A DNA stretch of 64,000 nt from Hydractinia symbiolongicarpus (taxonomy: Eukaryota; Cnidaria; Hydrozoa; Anthoathecata; Hydractiniidae). The stretch lies in the NCBI RefSeq assembly GCF_029227915.1, contig NC_079886.1, positions 20,314,501-20,378,500 of the forward strand. The letters are read 5' to 3'. Shown one piece after another: positions 11,340 to 22,186 of this stretch (the first letter of the stretch is position 1; every line of letters starts with the position of its first letter). Position numbers and translations under genes: made by a program. The notes under the pieces are model-generated. The model was not told where the DNA came from. It saw only the letters and a list, made by a program, of their open reading frames with translations, and did no database searches.

Positions 11340-13380
11340 CCTTGCGTGAGTAAAACTGTGAGTCCACGACACGGAAATCACGGGTCACATTCTTATGACG
11401 TGGCCGTACGCTAAAATTAAATAAGTAAGCCGCCAAATGAGAAAACAGGGGGTCCATTTGTCATTTATGCTACAGCGCCGTTTTCGGCCGTTACGGTTAA
11501 AATAATCTAATTTTACCCCCGGTTTACCATGTGCGCACAGTATCTCATGGAAACAAGTTGTTTATCAACTGACAAAAGAAAACCGATGTGAAGAAGGTTG
11601 TCTGTTTTTTAAATTTATCCTGAAAAAAGTTATTTCAAATAAAGTTTACTCATTGTAAGGTTAGATTAAAGCTTATATGTTTTTCTATTTTCCTTTTTTG
11701 TGGTCTGGGACCGAGGTTGTATCGCATTCGAATATGAATGTAATTTGAATCTTAAATGTAAAAAACAAACTGGTGTTGTGAAAATATTTTTTAAAACGAA
11801 GAAAGACATACGATGATATGATATCACAAAAAGAATTTATTGGAAATGCATCAGACAATTGTAGCTATACATTTTCAATTCGTTCTCTTTGGGATGAAGC
11901 GAAATATAGTAATCGAAGTAAAAAATGATTGAACTTTTATTCAAAGAGCCCTAGCTAGCGACCTAACTGAGAAAGCGAACGAAAAGCAGGTGTGTTGTTT
12001 AAATTATTTGATAGAAAAATGAATCTTGGTGTATAACGATATTTTAACCGTTTCTTTCAGAGCTAATTTTTTCCTTAAATATTAAGATTGTTGTTGTGTC
12101 TTGAGCCGGAAAATATTTTCTTGAAGCACTTATTTTGTAAAGAATATACTCTGAAAAATAGACCAGAAGTTTAGAATGTCCTAAGAATATGTCTGAGCTT
12201 GATAGTTTAAATATGAACATTTGTATGACGCACAAAATTGATTAGAAGGTTACTTTTTTTATTATATATCAAACTAACTGAACTTTTTTGTGTCCATGCA
12301 ATGGCAATTAGCTAGCTATAGTTACTTACAGCATGCTTTATTTTATTGAGGCATTAAAGGTATTTTCACGCCATAGTCATTCTAAGAGCATATTGAGAAT
12401 AATGAGGATAGCATTTGTCAAAAAAGTTAAGAACATCGAGGCTGAAACTAAAACCCACTATTCTTATAAAAACAGCGTGTATATCCTAGAGAAGAATTTA
12501 CATAAAATGTAAAAAGCAATTTTTCCGTTGTTACTGTTTTTAACACTACCCATTGTGTAACAAACCTAAAACCTAAACTTAAATTGTTAAAGTGTTGATG
12601 TCGTTATAATAAACCTAAATGTAAACAAAGTTAAATCAATGTTTACATCTGCCACGTTACGATCGTTTGAAATATTATTCGATTTTTAAATTCGAAAACA
12701 CTGCATTGTTATCTTCTTTGATTTTTTGCGTGATTTTCTTGATTATAAGTTTGGGTCTGTTAAAGCAAACTGTTCTTTTAATATTTTGGATTAAAATATT
12801 TCAGTAGATATACAATATACCAAATGATTCAAGTTTTTATATTTCTCTTTTATGTGTTTTTAACTATTAATTTCTTATATTTTGAGTATAACTTTTGAAG
12901 GTTTGCCGTATGCAATAGACTGAATAGCTGATTTTGTATGACTTAACGAAAAATGTTGGATTATTTTTTAATGTTTGGTATCCTTTTTTCCCCGGTGTAC
13001 TTCTGGAATGGCAAAGCAAGTATATAGTTTTAGCGTATTTCGCTTTTTACTTAACGGTTGTTAGACGCCTTTGATTTTTTTGGACATTTTTCATTTTTAA
13101 TTCATAATTTTTTTATAACTTTTTTTGTTGCACATGCTTATATTTTTAGATGTTTTGTTTCAGCGTTTATAAATATATAATAATGCAGATTGTGAGCAAC
13201 CTCGATCCCAGGGCTATTTCTCTTTTTGCCATCCCGTTATAAAAGAAACAAAGAGCCCGGGGTCGAGGTTGAAATGTGAGTTTTGAAAATTCAAATTACG
13301 GTGTTGTATGTTTTTGTTTGGTATCCCTTACATCGGTTTAATGAAAGATTCAGTGGATTCTTTCACGGGAATTCGGCTAG
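11340..13380 (+). mobile_element. Large non-autonomous Helitron-like element (copy 1)
   Basis: The 3' end shows CAGTGGATTC, TTTCACGGG, then GGCTAG ending at 13380 and followed by T, which is the Helitron hairpin-plus-CTAG pattern. About 2 kb of the body matches 52548-54240 in reverse orientation. Shared landmarks include TTCGAATATGAAT near 11735 (reverse complement near 53810), GACAAATGCTATCCTCATTATT (here reverse-complemented near 12405), and the ATCCCTTACAT phrase near 13325. A third copy of just the 3' end is at 61349. The 5' border is set only by where similarity fades. No transposase is visible. Confidence 0.65.
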
Positions 13381-14230
13381 TAATATAATTAAAAGAGTGG
13401 GGTTTTCTTACTTAGTTTAGTTGATACGGCCACGGATCAACAAAATTATTGCGCAACTGCCCTGCATAATTATCCAATTAGAAAGTAGCAGTTGCATTCC
13501 AACGGTGGGTAATTGCTGTTTCTCTTTTTTGTGATAACGCGCTAAAATGCTCGGGGCTACAAACGCAGGACAGACATCGAAGCGCGAGAGCAGACAGAAA
13601 AGAAAGACAGGTATCCTGTCTAGAGCTACAGGAGCTGCTAGCAGAAACGCAAGAAAAAATTTAAGATGATACATCACGCAGAGGGAGGGTTAAGGAAAAA
13701 GATTAGGTTCAGAGAGGAGTATTGTCCGTTTGGGGCAAACCTCGTATCGAGGCAGTTGGAATCTTAAATCATATCAAACAAAAAGTTTATAAATACATCT
13801 GTCAAAAAAGGTTTTGTCAGCACTCAAAGGTTTTCGCTTTTTAAAATCCGATCTAGCAACCATTTGGCTAGATATTGCAAATGCATATCTTTCAATTCCT
13901 CAGCCTTATCTTCTTTGCTCTTCAGCGGTACCTACCGTAATTCAGAAGTTTGTTCACTCTTCACTCTCCTGCAGGGTAATTAAAAAAGCTAAGTAGGGGG
14001 TTTGACAATCTGCCTTGTCATTGGGTGTGACGGCCCCACTTATAACTCCAGTCCATTAGGGAGGCCAAGTTTCCGCACGTTTTCTACAGGGTTAACGATC
14101 CTGATGTACTCACAGTTATTGTTATAAGAAGCTTTGATATAAAGAAAGTAACAAGGAACATTTTTTGTCTGAAATTTTTACTATCAATACTAGTCAATTT
14201 GCTATAAAGTAAATGTTTTTTTTTACAAGT
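13381..14230. other. No gene recognised
   Basis: Downstream flank of the EF-hand gene. Short frames on both strands (for example 13677-13417 minus) show no family features. Confidence 0.4.
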
Positions 14231-15519
14231 TTATTCATCTTCCCTTGGAATAAACATCATATTCTTGAATTCTGAAAAGCTGACTTTCCTGTTGTTCTCC
14301 AACCTAAAAACACACAAAGGCATTAGTAACTTCTATTTGGAGTCCGAAATTTGGTAGTTATTTGAGAAATATAAACTTTGGACGTCGGTTGTTATGTCTT
14401 TCACGATACTAATTTATTTTCAAGACTCTGCACTAAGTCTTTGCAACCCATGTTCTTTTTTAACCCTAACGGACCGAAGTTTTTGTAGGTGTGCATTAAA
14501 AACGGCACTATACCACACCCCAGCCATCTCCTCCCCCTGCAAGTGAAAAAAATCGTCTATGCATGAAACTTTGATGATTTTGTTAGGTCCTTGTAGATAT
14601 GAGAATGGCTTCACAAAAAGCATTAAAATCCTGAGGTTTGACTTTCAAAATGTTATTAAGAGAATTTGTAAAAGCTATTGAAAATAATGAAAATCATCAA
14701 AACTCAACTTATAAAACAGATTGTATCTTAAAAACAGATTATGAAATTTAAAAAAATTATCTCTAAATATTATCAATTCTTTGCTTTTGCTAACCTTGAC
14801 ATGACATCGTCCGTCCGTCCGTCTGTCCGTCTGTTTGTCACGCAAAATGGTAGCTTAGCTGCGCAATAGCGAGAAGCACGCAAGGTATCAAAAGTACGGG
14901 CGAACCCGTGGATTTTCCACGGGCTAACGACTAGTTTAAACAAATTTTAATACAAATTTCGGTCTTAAAATTTGCTAAAATTAGATTCTGTTTACCTAAA
15001 ATGCTTGATAATAGCATGAATTTCTTTTTCATCGCTCTTTTCCATAACTTGAGTCAAAGCTTCTTTGATGTCTTTGGCAGCAACGTATCCTTCACCAAGG
15101 AAATCAAATGCGTTGAATGCTGCTCTGGCTAAAAGAATAAAAACTTTCGTGCTTTATAAAGCAGATTTTTTAATTGTTTTTTTAAAAAGAAATTCTGCCC
15201 AAAAAGGTAGGAGGAAGGTCAAGAGTTAAAATAGAAACAAAACCTAATAATGAAACTGCTTTAGACCTTCTTCTGTGTTTCTTTTTTCCGTTTCCAAGTT
15301 ATCGATAAGACCGACAAATTGCTCAAATTCTACATGACCATTTCCATCTTCGTCGATTAAAATTTTCTGTATATCCATCAGTCTATCCGTTAAATTATAA
15401 CCAATTGTTTTCAATGCGTGCCGAAGCTGATGACTGGTAATGTAACCTCTGTTATGTTTATCCTTTTCGCGAAATACATTATTGTATTCGCGAATTTGTT
15501 CTTCTGTGAGTCGATTCAT
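14231..15519 (-). CDS. Divergent calmodulin-like four-EF-hand protein, three exons
   Basis: Exons on the minus strand are 15519-15267, 15128-14996 and 14303-14231. All introns are GT-AG and the phases join cleanly, giving 459 nt and 152 aa (calmodulin is about 149). It starts MNRLTEEQIREYNNVF, close to calmodulin helix 1. The loops are at residues 20-31, 56-67, 93-104 and 129-140, but each departs from the calcium consensus. Loop 1 ends in Gln. Loop 2 keeps D56, D58, N60 and E64 but has Gln at position 12. Loop 3 (DFLGEGYVAAKD) has Leu at position 3 and Asp at 12. Loop 4 starts with Arg. It is probably a calmodulin/troponin-C-type adaptor with weak calcium binding, perhaps only at loop 2. No stops or frameshifts occur. 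Intron 2 carries a Helitron-like element. Confidence 0.92.
14808..14934 (+). mobile_element. Helitron-like short element in EF-hand intron 2
   Basis: It matches the complete 125-bp copy at 33404-33528: CGTCTGTTTGTCACGCAAAA, a stem (CCGTGGATTTTCCACGG, 14906-14922) and GGCTAACGACTAG ending at 14934. The 5' end is replaced by an expanded run of CCGT/CTGT units. Confidence 0.7.
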
Positions 15520-15593
15520 TATTCCAATTAAGTTACTTAAAACACATCGACTCTGATCTGTTTAGTTGATATATTCTTCCAATGCAAAACGTT

Positions 15594-15648
15594 CTTAAAA
15601 ATAAAATATGCATTGGTTCTACTATCCACTGCATATTTTATTTTTAAG
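15594..15648. repeat. Hairpin with 19-bp perfect arms upstream of the EF-hand gene
   Basis: The arm at 15594-15612 (CTTAAAAATAAAATATGCA) is mirrored exactly at 15630-15648, around a 17-nt loop. It begins 75 bp upstream of the EF-hand start codon and could be a tiny MITE or a promoter-region cruciform. Confidence 0.75.
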
Positions 15649-16144
15649 TACATACGAATATACATGGATCATTTATTTATACCTTTTTATTACAATATTA
15701 ACTAATCTTTTCTGAGTTAAATTTATTATACGATTTACGTCAAAGACAGAATTCAGACTTTACCGCAACAGTTGTTAGCCTTATATAGCTTACAATGTAT
15801 TGTTAAGCTAAAAACGCAAATAGTTTTTACGTAGTGAAAGATCACGGTAACAAGAAAAAATTCGATGTCGCATCATCACCGTAGCTCGTATTACTTTCAT
15901 CGCGGTTGCGAGAACTGCTGCCAATTAACATTGTCGAAAACAAAGAAATCTCTCATGCTAAAAGGGGCTGTATATGATGTTTAATTGGAGATTTCAACAT
16001 ATAACTATTTTATGAATTTTATAAATCTTGACCAAAGGAAAAAAAATAGAACCGCATATCTTAATGTTCCATGACTAAATAATATGTATATTCCCTCCAG
16101 CGAAATATTTACAAAATTGTCATAGCTCTATCACGCAAAATAAA
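15649..16144. other. No gene recognised
   Basis: AT-rich sequence upstream of the EF-hand gene. A promoter is expected close to 15519 but none can be identified by motif. Confidence 0.35.
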
Positions 16145-16695
16145 AGCATAATAACCCTATAATAACTGTTAATGAGGGGAATACCGGAGAATATTGACCG
16201 ACGTCAAAGTATTCCCCGAGCTTGTGAGGGCAACACGCGACAGAGGTCAATATTCGAAGGTATTGCCCGAAATAAACAGTTATTATATGGATTATTATCC
16301 GGGTACTGCATTTTACAACAAAAATATAACATTATAAGCAGGATGTAGAAACCATGTCTTGATAGAAACTATTTCCATATGGAACGCACATTCGAACAAA
16401 AAATATACTTTTTTAAAATCGAATATCGTATAAGCATAACATTTATTGTAGCTACAACATAGAATTCTTTAAAAGATAAAAGTAAGTTTCACTTATGTTT
16501 CTCGTTTTGTTTACTTTTTTCCGTGTTTATTTACATTTAATGCTACCATATTTAAACTTCAAACACGTTTGCTATTGTAGCGGGCAATACCGTGGAATAT
16601 TTCCCAGTATGACGTAAGCTCTAACCAATCACATTGCGCGATCTTCGAAAATATCGATGGCGCCCTTTTACCCGGGTAATAACATAAATTAATCC
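16145..16695. repeat. Foldback/TIR repeat
   Basis: The phrase around ATAATAACTGTT, GGGGAATACC and GAATATTGACC (about 16157-16196) is mirrored imperfectly by GGTCAATATTCGAAGGTATT and AACAGTTATTAT (about 16253-16295). The phrase TTATTATCCGGGTA near 16290 is mirrored by TACCCGGGTAATAA near 16672. A further GGGCAATACCGTGGAATATT occurs near 16582. The unit is probably a MITE containing an internal hairpin. No protein is encoded. Confidence 0.6.
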
Positions 16696-17281
16696 TACTG
16701 CTGTAACGAAAACCGGAAACGTTATGCTGCTTGTTTCTGTGAAGTCAAAAAGCCTTTTGATAAAAATTCTTTTGTTTTTATTGTACAGGTTTTGATATGT
16801 AGAGAAATGGTATGTTCGTGACCCAACCTTAAGGTTAAATCATTTACCAATTAAGAAGAAACAGTAGGATTAGGTGAAATTTTACTTTACGAAATCACAG
16901 CTGAAATAATTTATAATCAATGACAAATTGCCACTTATTACACTTTGTTTCCGCTCGGTGCCTATTGGATATGATTATGAGCATGAACGCTCAATACGCG
17001 CCACTTTAATGCTTGTTAGACGCTAATTTTGAAATCAATACATTTTTATATTTTTATCGTGGCTAATTTGCAGAAATGTTAGGATAAAAAAGCCGACGTA
17101 AATCTGCATGTTTTCTTTATACTTCTACGTTGTATTCTGTACAATATAGCGATAAAACAGGGTGTTTTCAGGCCAAAACACTTTTAGTGTCAACGTGCAC
17201 AGATACTTTTTAGTTCAGTCTCAAACAGGGATTTACACGAAGCGAATTGGACCGAGTACCGAGTGAAAAAATCTGGTGTAA
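16696..17281. other. No gene recognised
   Basis: AT-rich spacer between the hairpin repeat and the PiggyBac element. A C-rich run follows at about 17306-17320. Confidence 0.35.
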
Positions 17282-20200
17282 CACCGAGAGGGCGCTTTAA
17301 CGACCCACCCCCCCCCCCCAGATAATTTTTTATTGGAGTGTGCTATGAATCTATTTTTTGGCAAGGGGGTATTTAACCATATTACTACCATAATATGAAA
17401 AAAAATATGAAAAATTATTATAATTATAGCCTCTACGGCATATTTTTATTCGAGGTATGTCCAGAAAAAAGAATTTTGGCCGAAAAACCTACATTTTCAA
17501 ATTTTGCTTGTACATAATGAATATAACAAGTTTGATATCTTTTTCTGACTTCATAAAGGATAGTATAATCAGGAAATATAAACAAAAAGGAACATAAACA
17601 TACAATATATGTCGTGTATATATAGCCAAGTTTTTCGTTATCTTTGGTTACATGTTTTGCATTTTTGCACTAAACGAGTTTTGCATCTATAGCGAAACAT
17701 CCCTGGCAGATAGATCGGTTACTTGATAAAAGTTTCCTTTTTTTCGTGTAACCTCCACCAAAAGCTTCCTCTAGACAAATGTAACATCTTCCTCTCGTGT
17801 CGCTCAATGTTGGCCCTAACCCGGGCAGTTCTGGCTGTGGAGGACGTCCAATAATCAGTGCAATTTTGCTTTTCACGAGCCAACTCAACCTTTCTGTGTT
17901 TCTCTATTCTATGAAAGGTTTCGCCAGCAGCATAACAAGGTCGAAAACATATTTAAATTAATCTTGTTTCAACGAATCCGTCCCAGTGTTCAATGCAACT
18001 ATCGTTGACGAATTCACCCGCGCCATGTCCAATAAATATGCGAATGCGGCCATTGTCCATTTTCTCAAATTCGATTTACATGTAAGAAATCCCATTCGCT
18101 GGTCAACAATGTCGGTTCCGCTCTTTGTAAACCATACAATTTATATTTCCAAACTTTTCTTTCTTGTCGTCTTTCGTGAGACCCATAATTGGTTTGGTCG
18201 TTGTCAGCATCAGTACATTTTTTCCCCGTTGATGTTTTTAAAACGTATGACATTATTGTAAGTGGTCCATCTTCTTGCCAGTACACCTCTGTTGCCAATT
18301 GCTCCCTATTTATTACTTCTTTGAGGTCTGTTGGAATACCTTTACGGTTGATCTGTAGTGTACCAATACTAGTTATGCTCTTTTCGTACAACCACATTTC
18401 CAAGCAAAGTGAGGTATACAATCTGTCGGAGGATATGTTTCTCCCATTCAACTGAACCTTACTCTTTAGCCTTTCTACCAAATAATTCACTATATTCTCA
18501 GTTCCTTGAATGTAGTACGTACCCCTTCTTCCACAGGCTTTCCACTATATGGCGTAGCAATGAAGGTGTACGGATAGCGGGAGGCATTGACAGCTTTGAA
18601 CAATAATCCGTATTTTGCAGGCTTATTAGGATTCTACTGCTTGAATCCAATCTGAGTTTGCATTGGATATGAAGTTTCATCTAATGACAAATAATCTCCT
18701 GGCACAACAGAAGTCATACATTCGTTGTTGAATGATTCAAAATGCTGCAAATCGATCAAACTTCCATCGTTCGTCGCGCGTACTTTCATTGTCAAATGAT
18801 AGGTTGGGCAAAATAAAAGTAAAACGACTTCTCGACACTGTCGCAGAAAATATTGGTGGGGTATATTCATTCGAAAACAGTTTCTCAACATTTAGTGTAT
18901 TTAGCTGGTACATCCCCCGATATAAGATCAGTCCAATAACAACATTCACTTAAATATCATTTGTGATTTTAAAAAAATTATAACAGAAATTTACTTCCAA
19001 AAAGTTTTCTGGAAGTTTATCAATCAGCCGATTGATCTTCATATTCGTTTTTTCCACTATGCTGCTTACCATATCAGGAGAAAAAAGCAATTGGAAAGCT
19101 TCTCGACTTGTTTTGGCATTTTTCGCTTTTGGCTGTACACCTTGTCTGCCAGTAATGATATTGACACGGTCGAGACGGCCAAGGTTATTTATTGGCGGTT
19201 GATTTACAAATGCATACGTAACATCGTTATCTCTGTTACGATCAATCTCCACAACCCCTTCTATTTCGTTATGCCGCACCTGAATGGGATAGGGTTTGTA
19301 ATTGTTCATGTCAAGTGCAGAATACCGTTGACTAATCGATTCTTCGTCAATTGACGTCTTCGCAGTCCTTCCGGTTGTACATCTTCGACTTCTTCGTCTT
19401 CTATTTCTCTATCTTCACCGTCTTCGTCTTCTACTTTTCCGCCTTCTACTTTTCCATCTCTTCGACTAAAATAAAACAATATTTTCAGTACTGCTGTGTA
19501 TCACTGGAAATACAGCCTCATATAAAATAAGGAATGAGAAATATTAGCTTACCATCATCTCCATTTAGATCATTCAAATCTACCGCTTCTTCTTCACTAT
19601 CGTTATCATCATTGTGTTCTTCGACAAATGTAGGAATATGTGCCGCTGCCTCTTCGGCCGTAATACATACTTTCTTAGGAGGCATTGTAAATAATTAAAT
19701 ACTTTTGCTTCTATACAACTAAAAAATGAAGGACAAGTAAGCAATAATATATATTCAAGTGATTAGCTACATATAGTGTTTTGAACATAAACGATGAATA
19801 TCCGTCTCGGAGATGGAGATCCGTCACGTCACTTTAATTTTAATTGGGTTTTTATAGTTTTTTCGCGCACTTTTCACATTGCTTCTAATCTCCGTACGAA
19901 TAGGACAAGCGTGTGGTAAAAGTGAGAATCGAAAATATCGTATTTCTTGATTAAAATCTTAACGTAAAGAGATTTTTCAAGCAGCATAAAGGAAGCAAGC
20001 GCAGTAAACGACGCAATAGTTAGTGTTATGTCTATCGACACAGGCTATATTTGTATTTATTTATGTGTGTTTACCTTTTTGTATCTTTGTATTTTTTCTG
20101 TTCGTATTTAAGCTATGAAACGTCATCATCATACTGCACTAGACCGACCGATGTACCGTATTTTATTCTACCGTCCCCTGTGTTCGCATAGTTTCGTCTG

Positions 20201-20295
20201 CTTTCTTGTGTACCGTGCGCACACAAAACATATAGTGAATATGATATTAGACTTCTAACAACAACTGCAAAAGCGTCCTCTCGGTGCCAATAGGG
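17282..20295 (-). mobile_element. Broken PiggyBac-family DNA transposon
   Basis: The ends share an inverted repeat of about 14 bp: CACCGAGAGGGCGC at 17282-17295, against GCGTCCTCTCGGTG at 20273-20286. The right end continues CCAATAGGG and then TTAA (20296-20299), as expected for this superfamily, whose insertions duplicate TTAA. The left outermost bases are not recognisable. Between them lie the minus-strand remains of a transposase (next entry). The element is about 3.0 kb. It cannot be autonomous because the reading frame is broken in several places. Confidence 0.72.
17670..19685 (-). pseudogene. PiggyBac transposase, spliced and frameshifted
   Basis: A first exon (19685-19553) starts MPPKKVCITAEEAA, is acidic, and ends at a clean donor (G|GTAAGC). 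After an acceptor near 19465 an acidic linker follows, then 19309-18950 (MNNYKPYPI). Further pieces are 18949-18737 (LILYRGMYQLNTLNVEKLFS), 18891-18634 (YLSLDETSYPMQTQIGFKQ, first catalytic Asp region) and 18490-18065 (NISSDRLYTSLCLEMWLYEK, second Asp region, with INRKGIP). At 17888-17670 is the Cys-rich tail (CYIC, then SICQGC), typical of the PiggyBac C-terminal zinc-finger domain. Frames change between pieces, stops occur, and the segment holding the third Asp seems deleted near 18065, so no active enzyme can be made. Confidence 0.87.
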
Positions 20296-20299
20296 TTAA

Positions 20300-20828
20300 C
20301 GCCGTGGGAATCGACCTTAATTCTTCAACGATTTTTTTTCGGAAAAAAAATGGTGTGTAAAATTTTTAAAGAACGATCATGGTTTATAAATTCGTTTCGA
20401 TATCTTTCTAATGACGCAAATAAATGAACTTTACTTATAAATAAAGTAGGGAAAAGTATAAATAAGTTAGGATACGACTGTATAATGAATAGACAGTGTT
20501 AATAGGCTTAAATACTTTAATCCTGATGAAGTTTTTTGTGCATATGTAAATCTTTGTACTCTTCTTAATACCAAACATTGTAAATGCTTGGCCATAATTT
20601 AATTGTTATTGAACGACATGTCTTACATTCGCTAGTGGTTCCCAATCACTTTCACGTTCTTACAGGATATTTAAAGAACACATTAAATTTCTTGTATTCT
20701 ATGTGAGAGCATATGATAAAAATAATAGTTATATTCAAGATGTCACATTTTTTTGTCGAATTAGCGTCCTATCACTGTCCTCTCACTGAAAATATGCACA
20801 CCATATGCAAGGAAAAATATTATCTCAA
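20300..20828. other. No gene recognised
   Basis: AT-rich spacer between the PiggyBac right end and the channel pseudogene. Confidence 0.35.
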
Positions 20829-22186
20829 CTAAAGCCAATACTGAAACGGCAGACATAACCCAAGTTGTTCACCTATGTCGCTTAATAAATTCTCAATCAT
20901 GTAGTGTTCTTCATCTTCCATGACAACTGTTTCCGGCTTCTTAAAAAAAAATAAAGCTGTCAATTTATTTTTTTGCACCGTTGCATTTTCATTCAATTGA
21001 AACTTAGCCGATGATATGCTTAATTTATAGTCAGTTTCTTTACAAGGTAACCGGCATGCACTAAGACATCTCAAGTTGTTGGTCATTTAATCATGGTCTA
21101 CAGCATAAACACATTTTTCATCCTTGAAACCACACCGCCTACTGCTGTTTAAGGAAGGCAACCAATTTGGCGAGCATTTCTTTATTGTTGTTTGAGCAGC
21201 GCAAACATTCATGCACATATGTTTGGAGTATTTCTTGATCACTCCTTGATCATTGTGTGACTGTTTCACCAAATCAGCTTCATAGTGCTTGATGCAAGTG
21301 TTATTTTTAAACAGGTCAGCTCTTTTCCGTTTATATTTCTCCATAGAAATAAAATGTGAAAAGCCAGGAGATAGATAGTGGGCGTGAGATAAACTGTTTG
21401 CAATATTCTGGTCACCAACATGTAGAAGTATAGCAGCATTTTGTGTCAAAGGTGAATAATATTCTTCTAGATTTATATTCATCTTTAATGTTAACATTGG
21501 ATTAACGTTAGTATTGGATTCGGAAATTGTCAACAGAGGAATAATTTTATTATCTTGAGTATAACCACTGTTAAAAGAAAAACAATTGCCATATTTCCAA
21601 TGCCAAAATTGTTTCCAGAAACGTGAATTCATGCAGTCGTAATAAAATATCCAAGTGCAACTTACAACGATATCCTCAAACTGATGCCCTTACTCAAACA
21701 TTTTATTTTCTAATTCGTAACTTAAATTTGAAAGTATTTTACGCTTGTTTTCGATATTTATTCCTTCTCCTGTTGCAATTTCATACATTTGCACACTTTG
21801 TGAGAATGATGACTTGGTAATATTGTTTTTTGTCACTCGCATTAGGTACATTAGCGCTGCTATTGAAGAATGCATCAGCTTCTTGTTTTCTGATAGGATT
21901 CATATTGCAAATGGTAACGACGGGAAATATCAATACATTATTAGTAGTTTGGTACACTTTGTGATGACAGGTTTCTTTATGTATCGCAATATTAAAGGTT
22001 TCATTTGAAAGAAAAAACCTGTATGATTGCAAACAACCAAAATAACTTAATCCAGGTATTTTTTGTTAATGGTATCTGGGCGAAGCCATGAGCTGTAGTG
22101 TTTTCAGTAAATTGTGATAATAGCTTCCTTGTACAAATTTTGCGGGTTGCTTCAGTTGTGTTATCTTTCGTAGTAATGTTTTCCAT
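20829..22186 (-). pseudogene. DEG/ENaC-family sodium channel pseudogene (HyNaC-like)
   Basis: Minus-strand pieces follow the family order. 22186-22001 is a cytosolic N terminus leading into TM1 (WIKLFWLFAII). 22032-21781 has VLIFPVVTICNMNPIRK, the family's FPAVTICNxN box. 21875-21690 is extracellular. 21632-21087 has YGNCFSFNSG and YLSPGFSHFISMEKYK. 21086-20829 has LSACRLPCKETDYKLS and NLLSDIGEQLGLCLPF, the post-Cys-rich and pre-TM2 region. There are two frameshifts (near 22030-22000 and 21875-21780) and two in-frame TAA codons (21690-21688 and 21089-21087). TM2 is not recovered intact. Intact relatives in Hydra form peptide-gated channels; this copy is dead. Apart from these breaks it runs without introns, so a retrocopy or an intron-poor gene are both possible. 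Confidence 0.82.

Noticed and set aside
18065-18261. Plus-strand frames over the PiggyBac region
   Set aside because: Antisense shadows of the minus-strand transposase.
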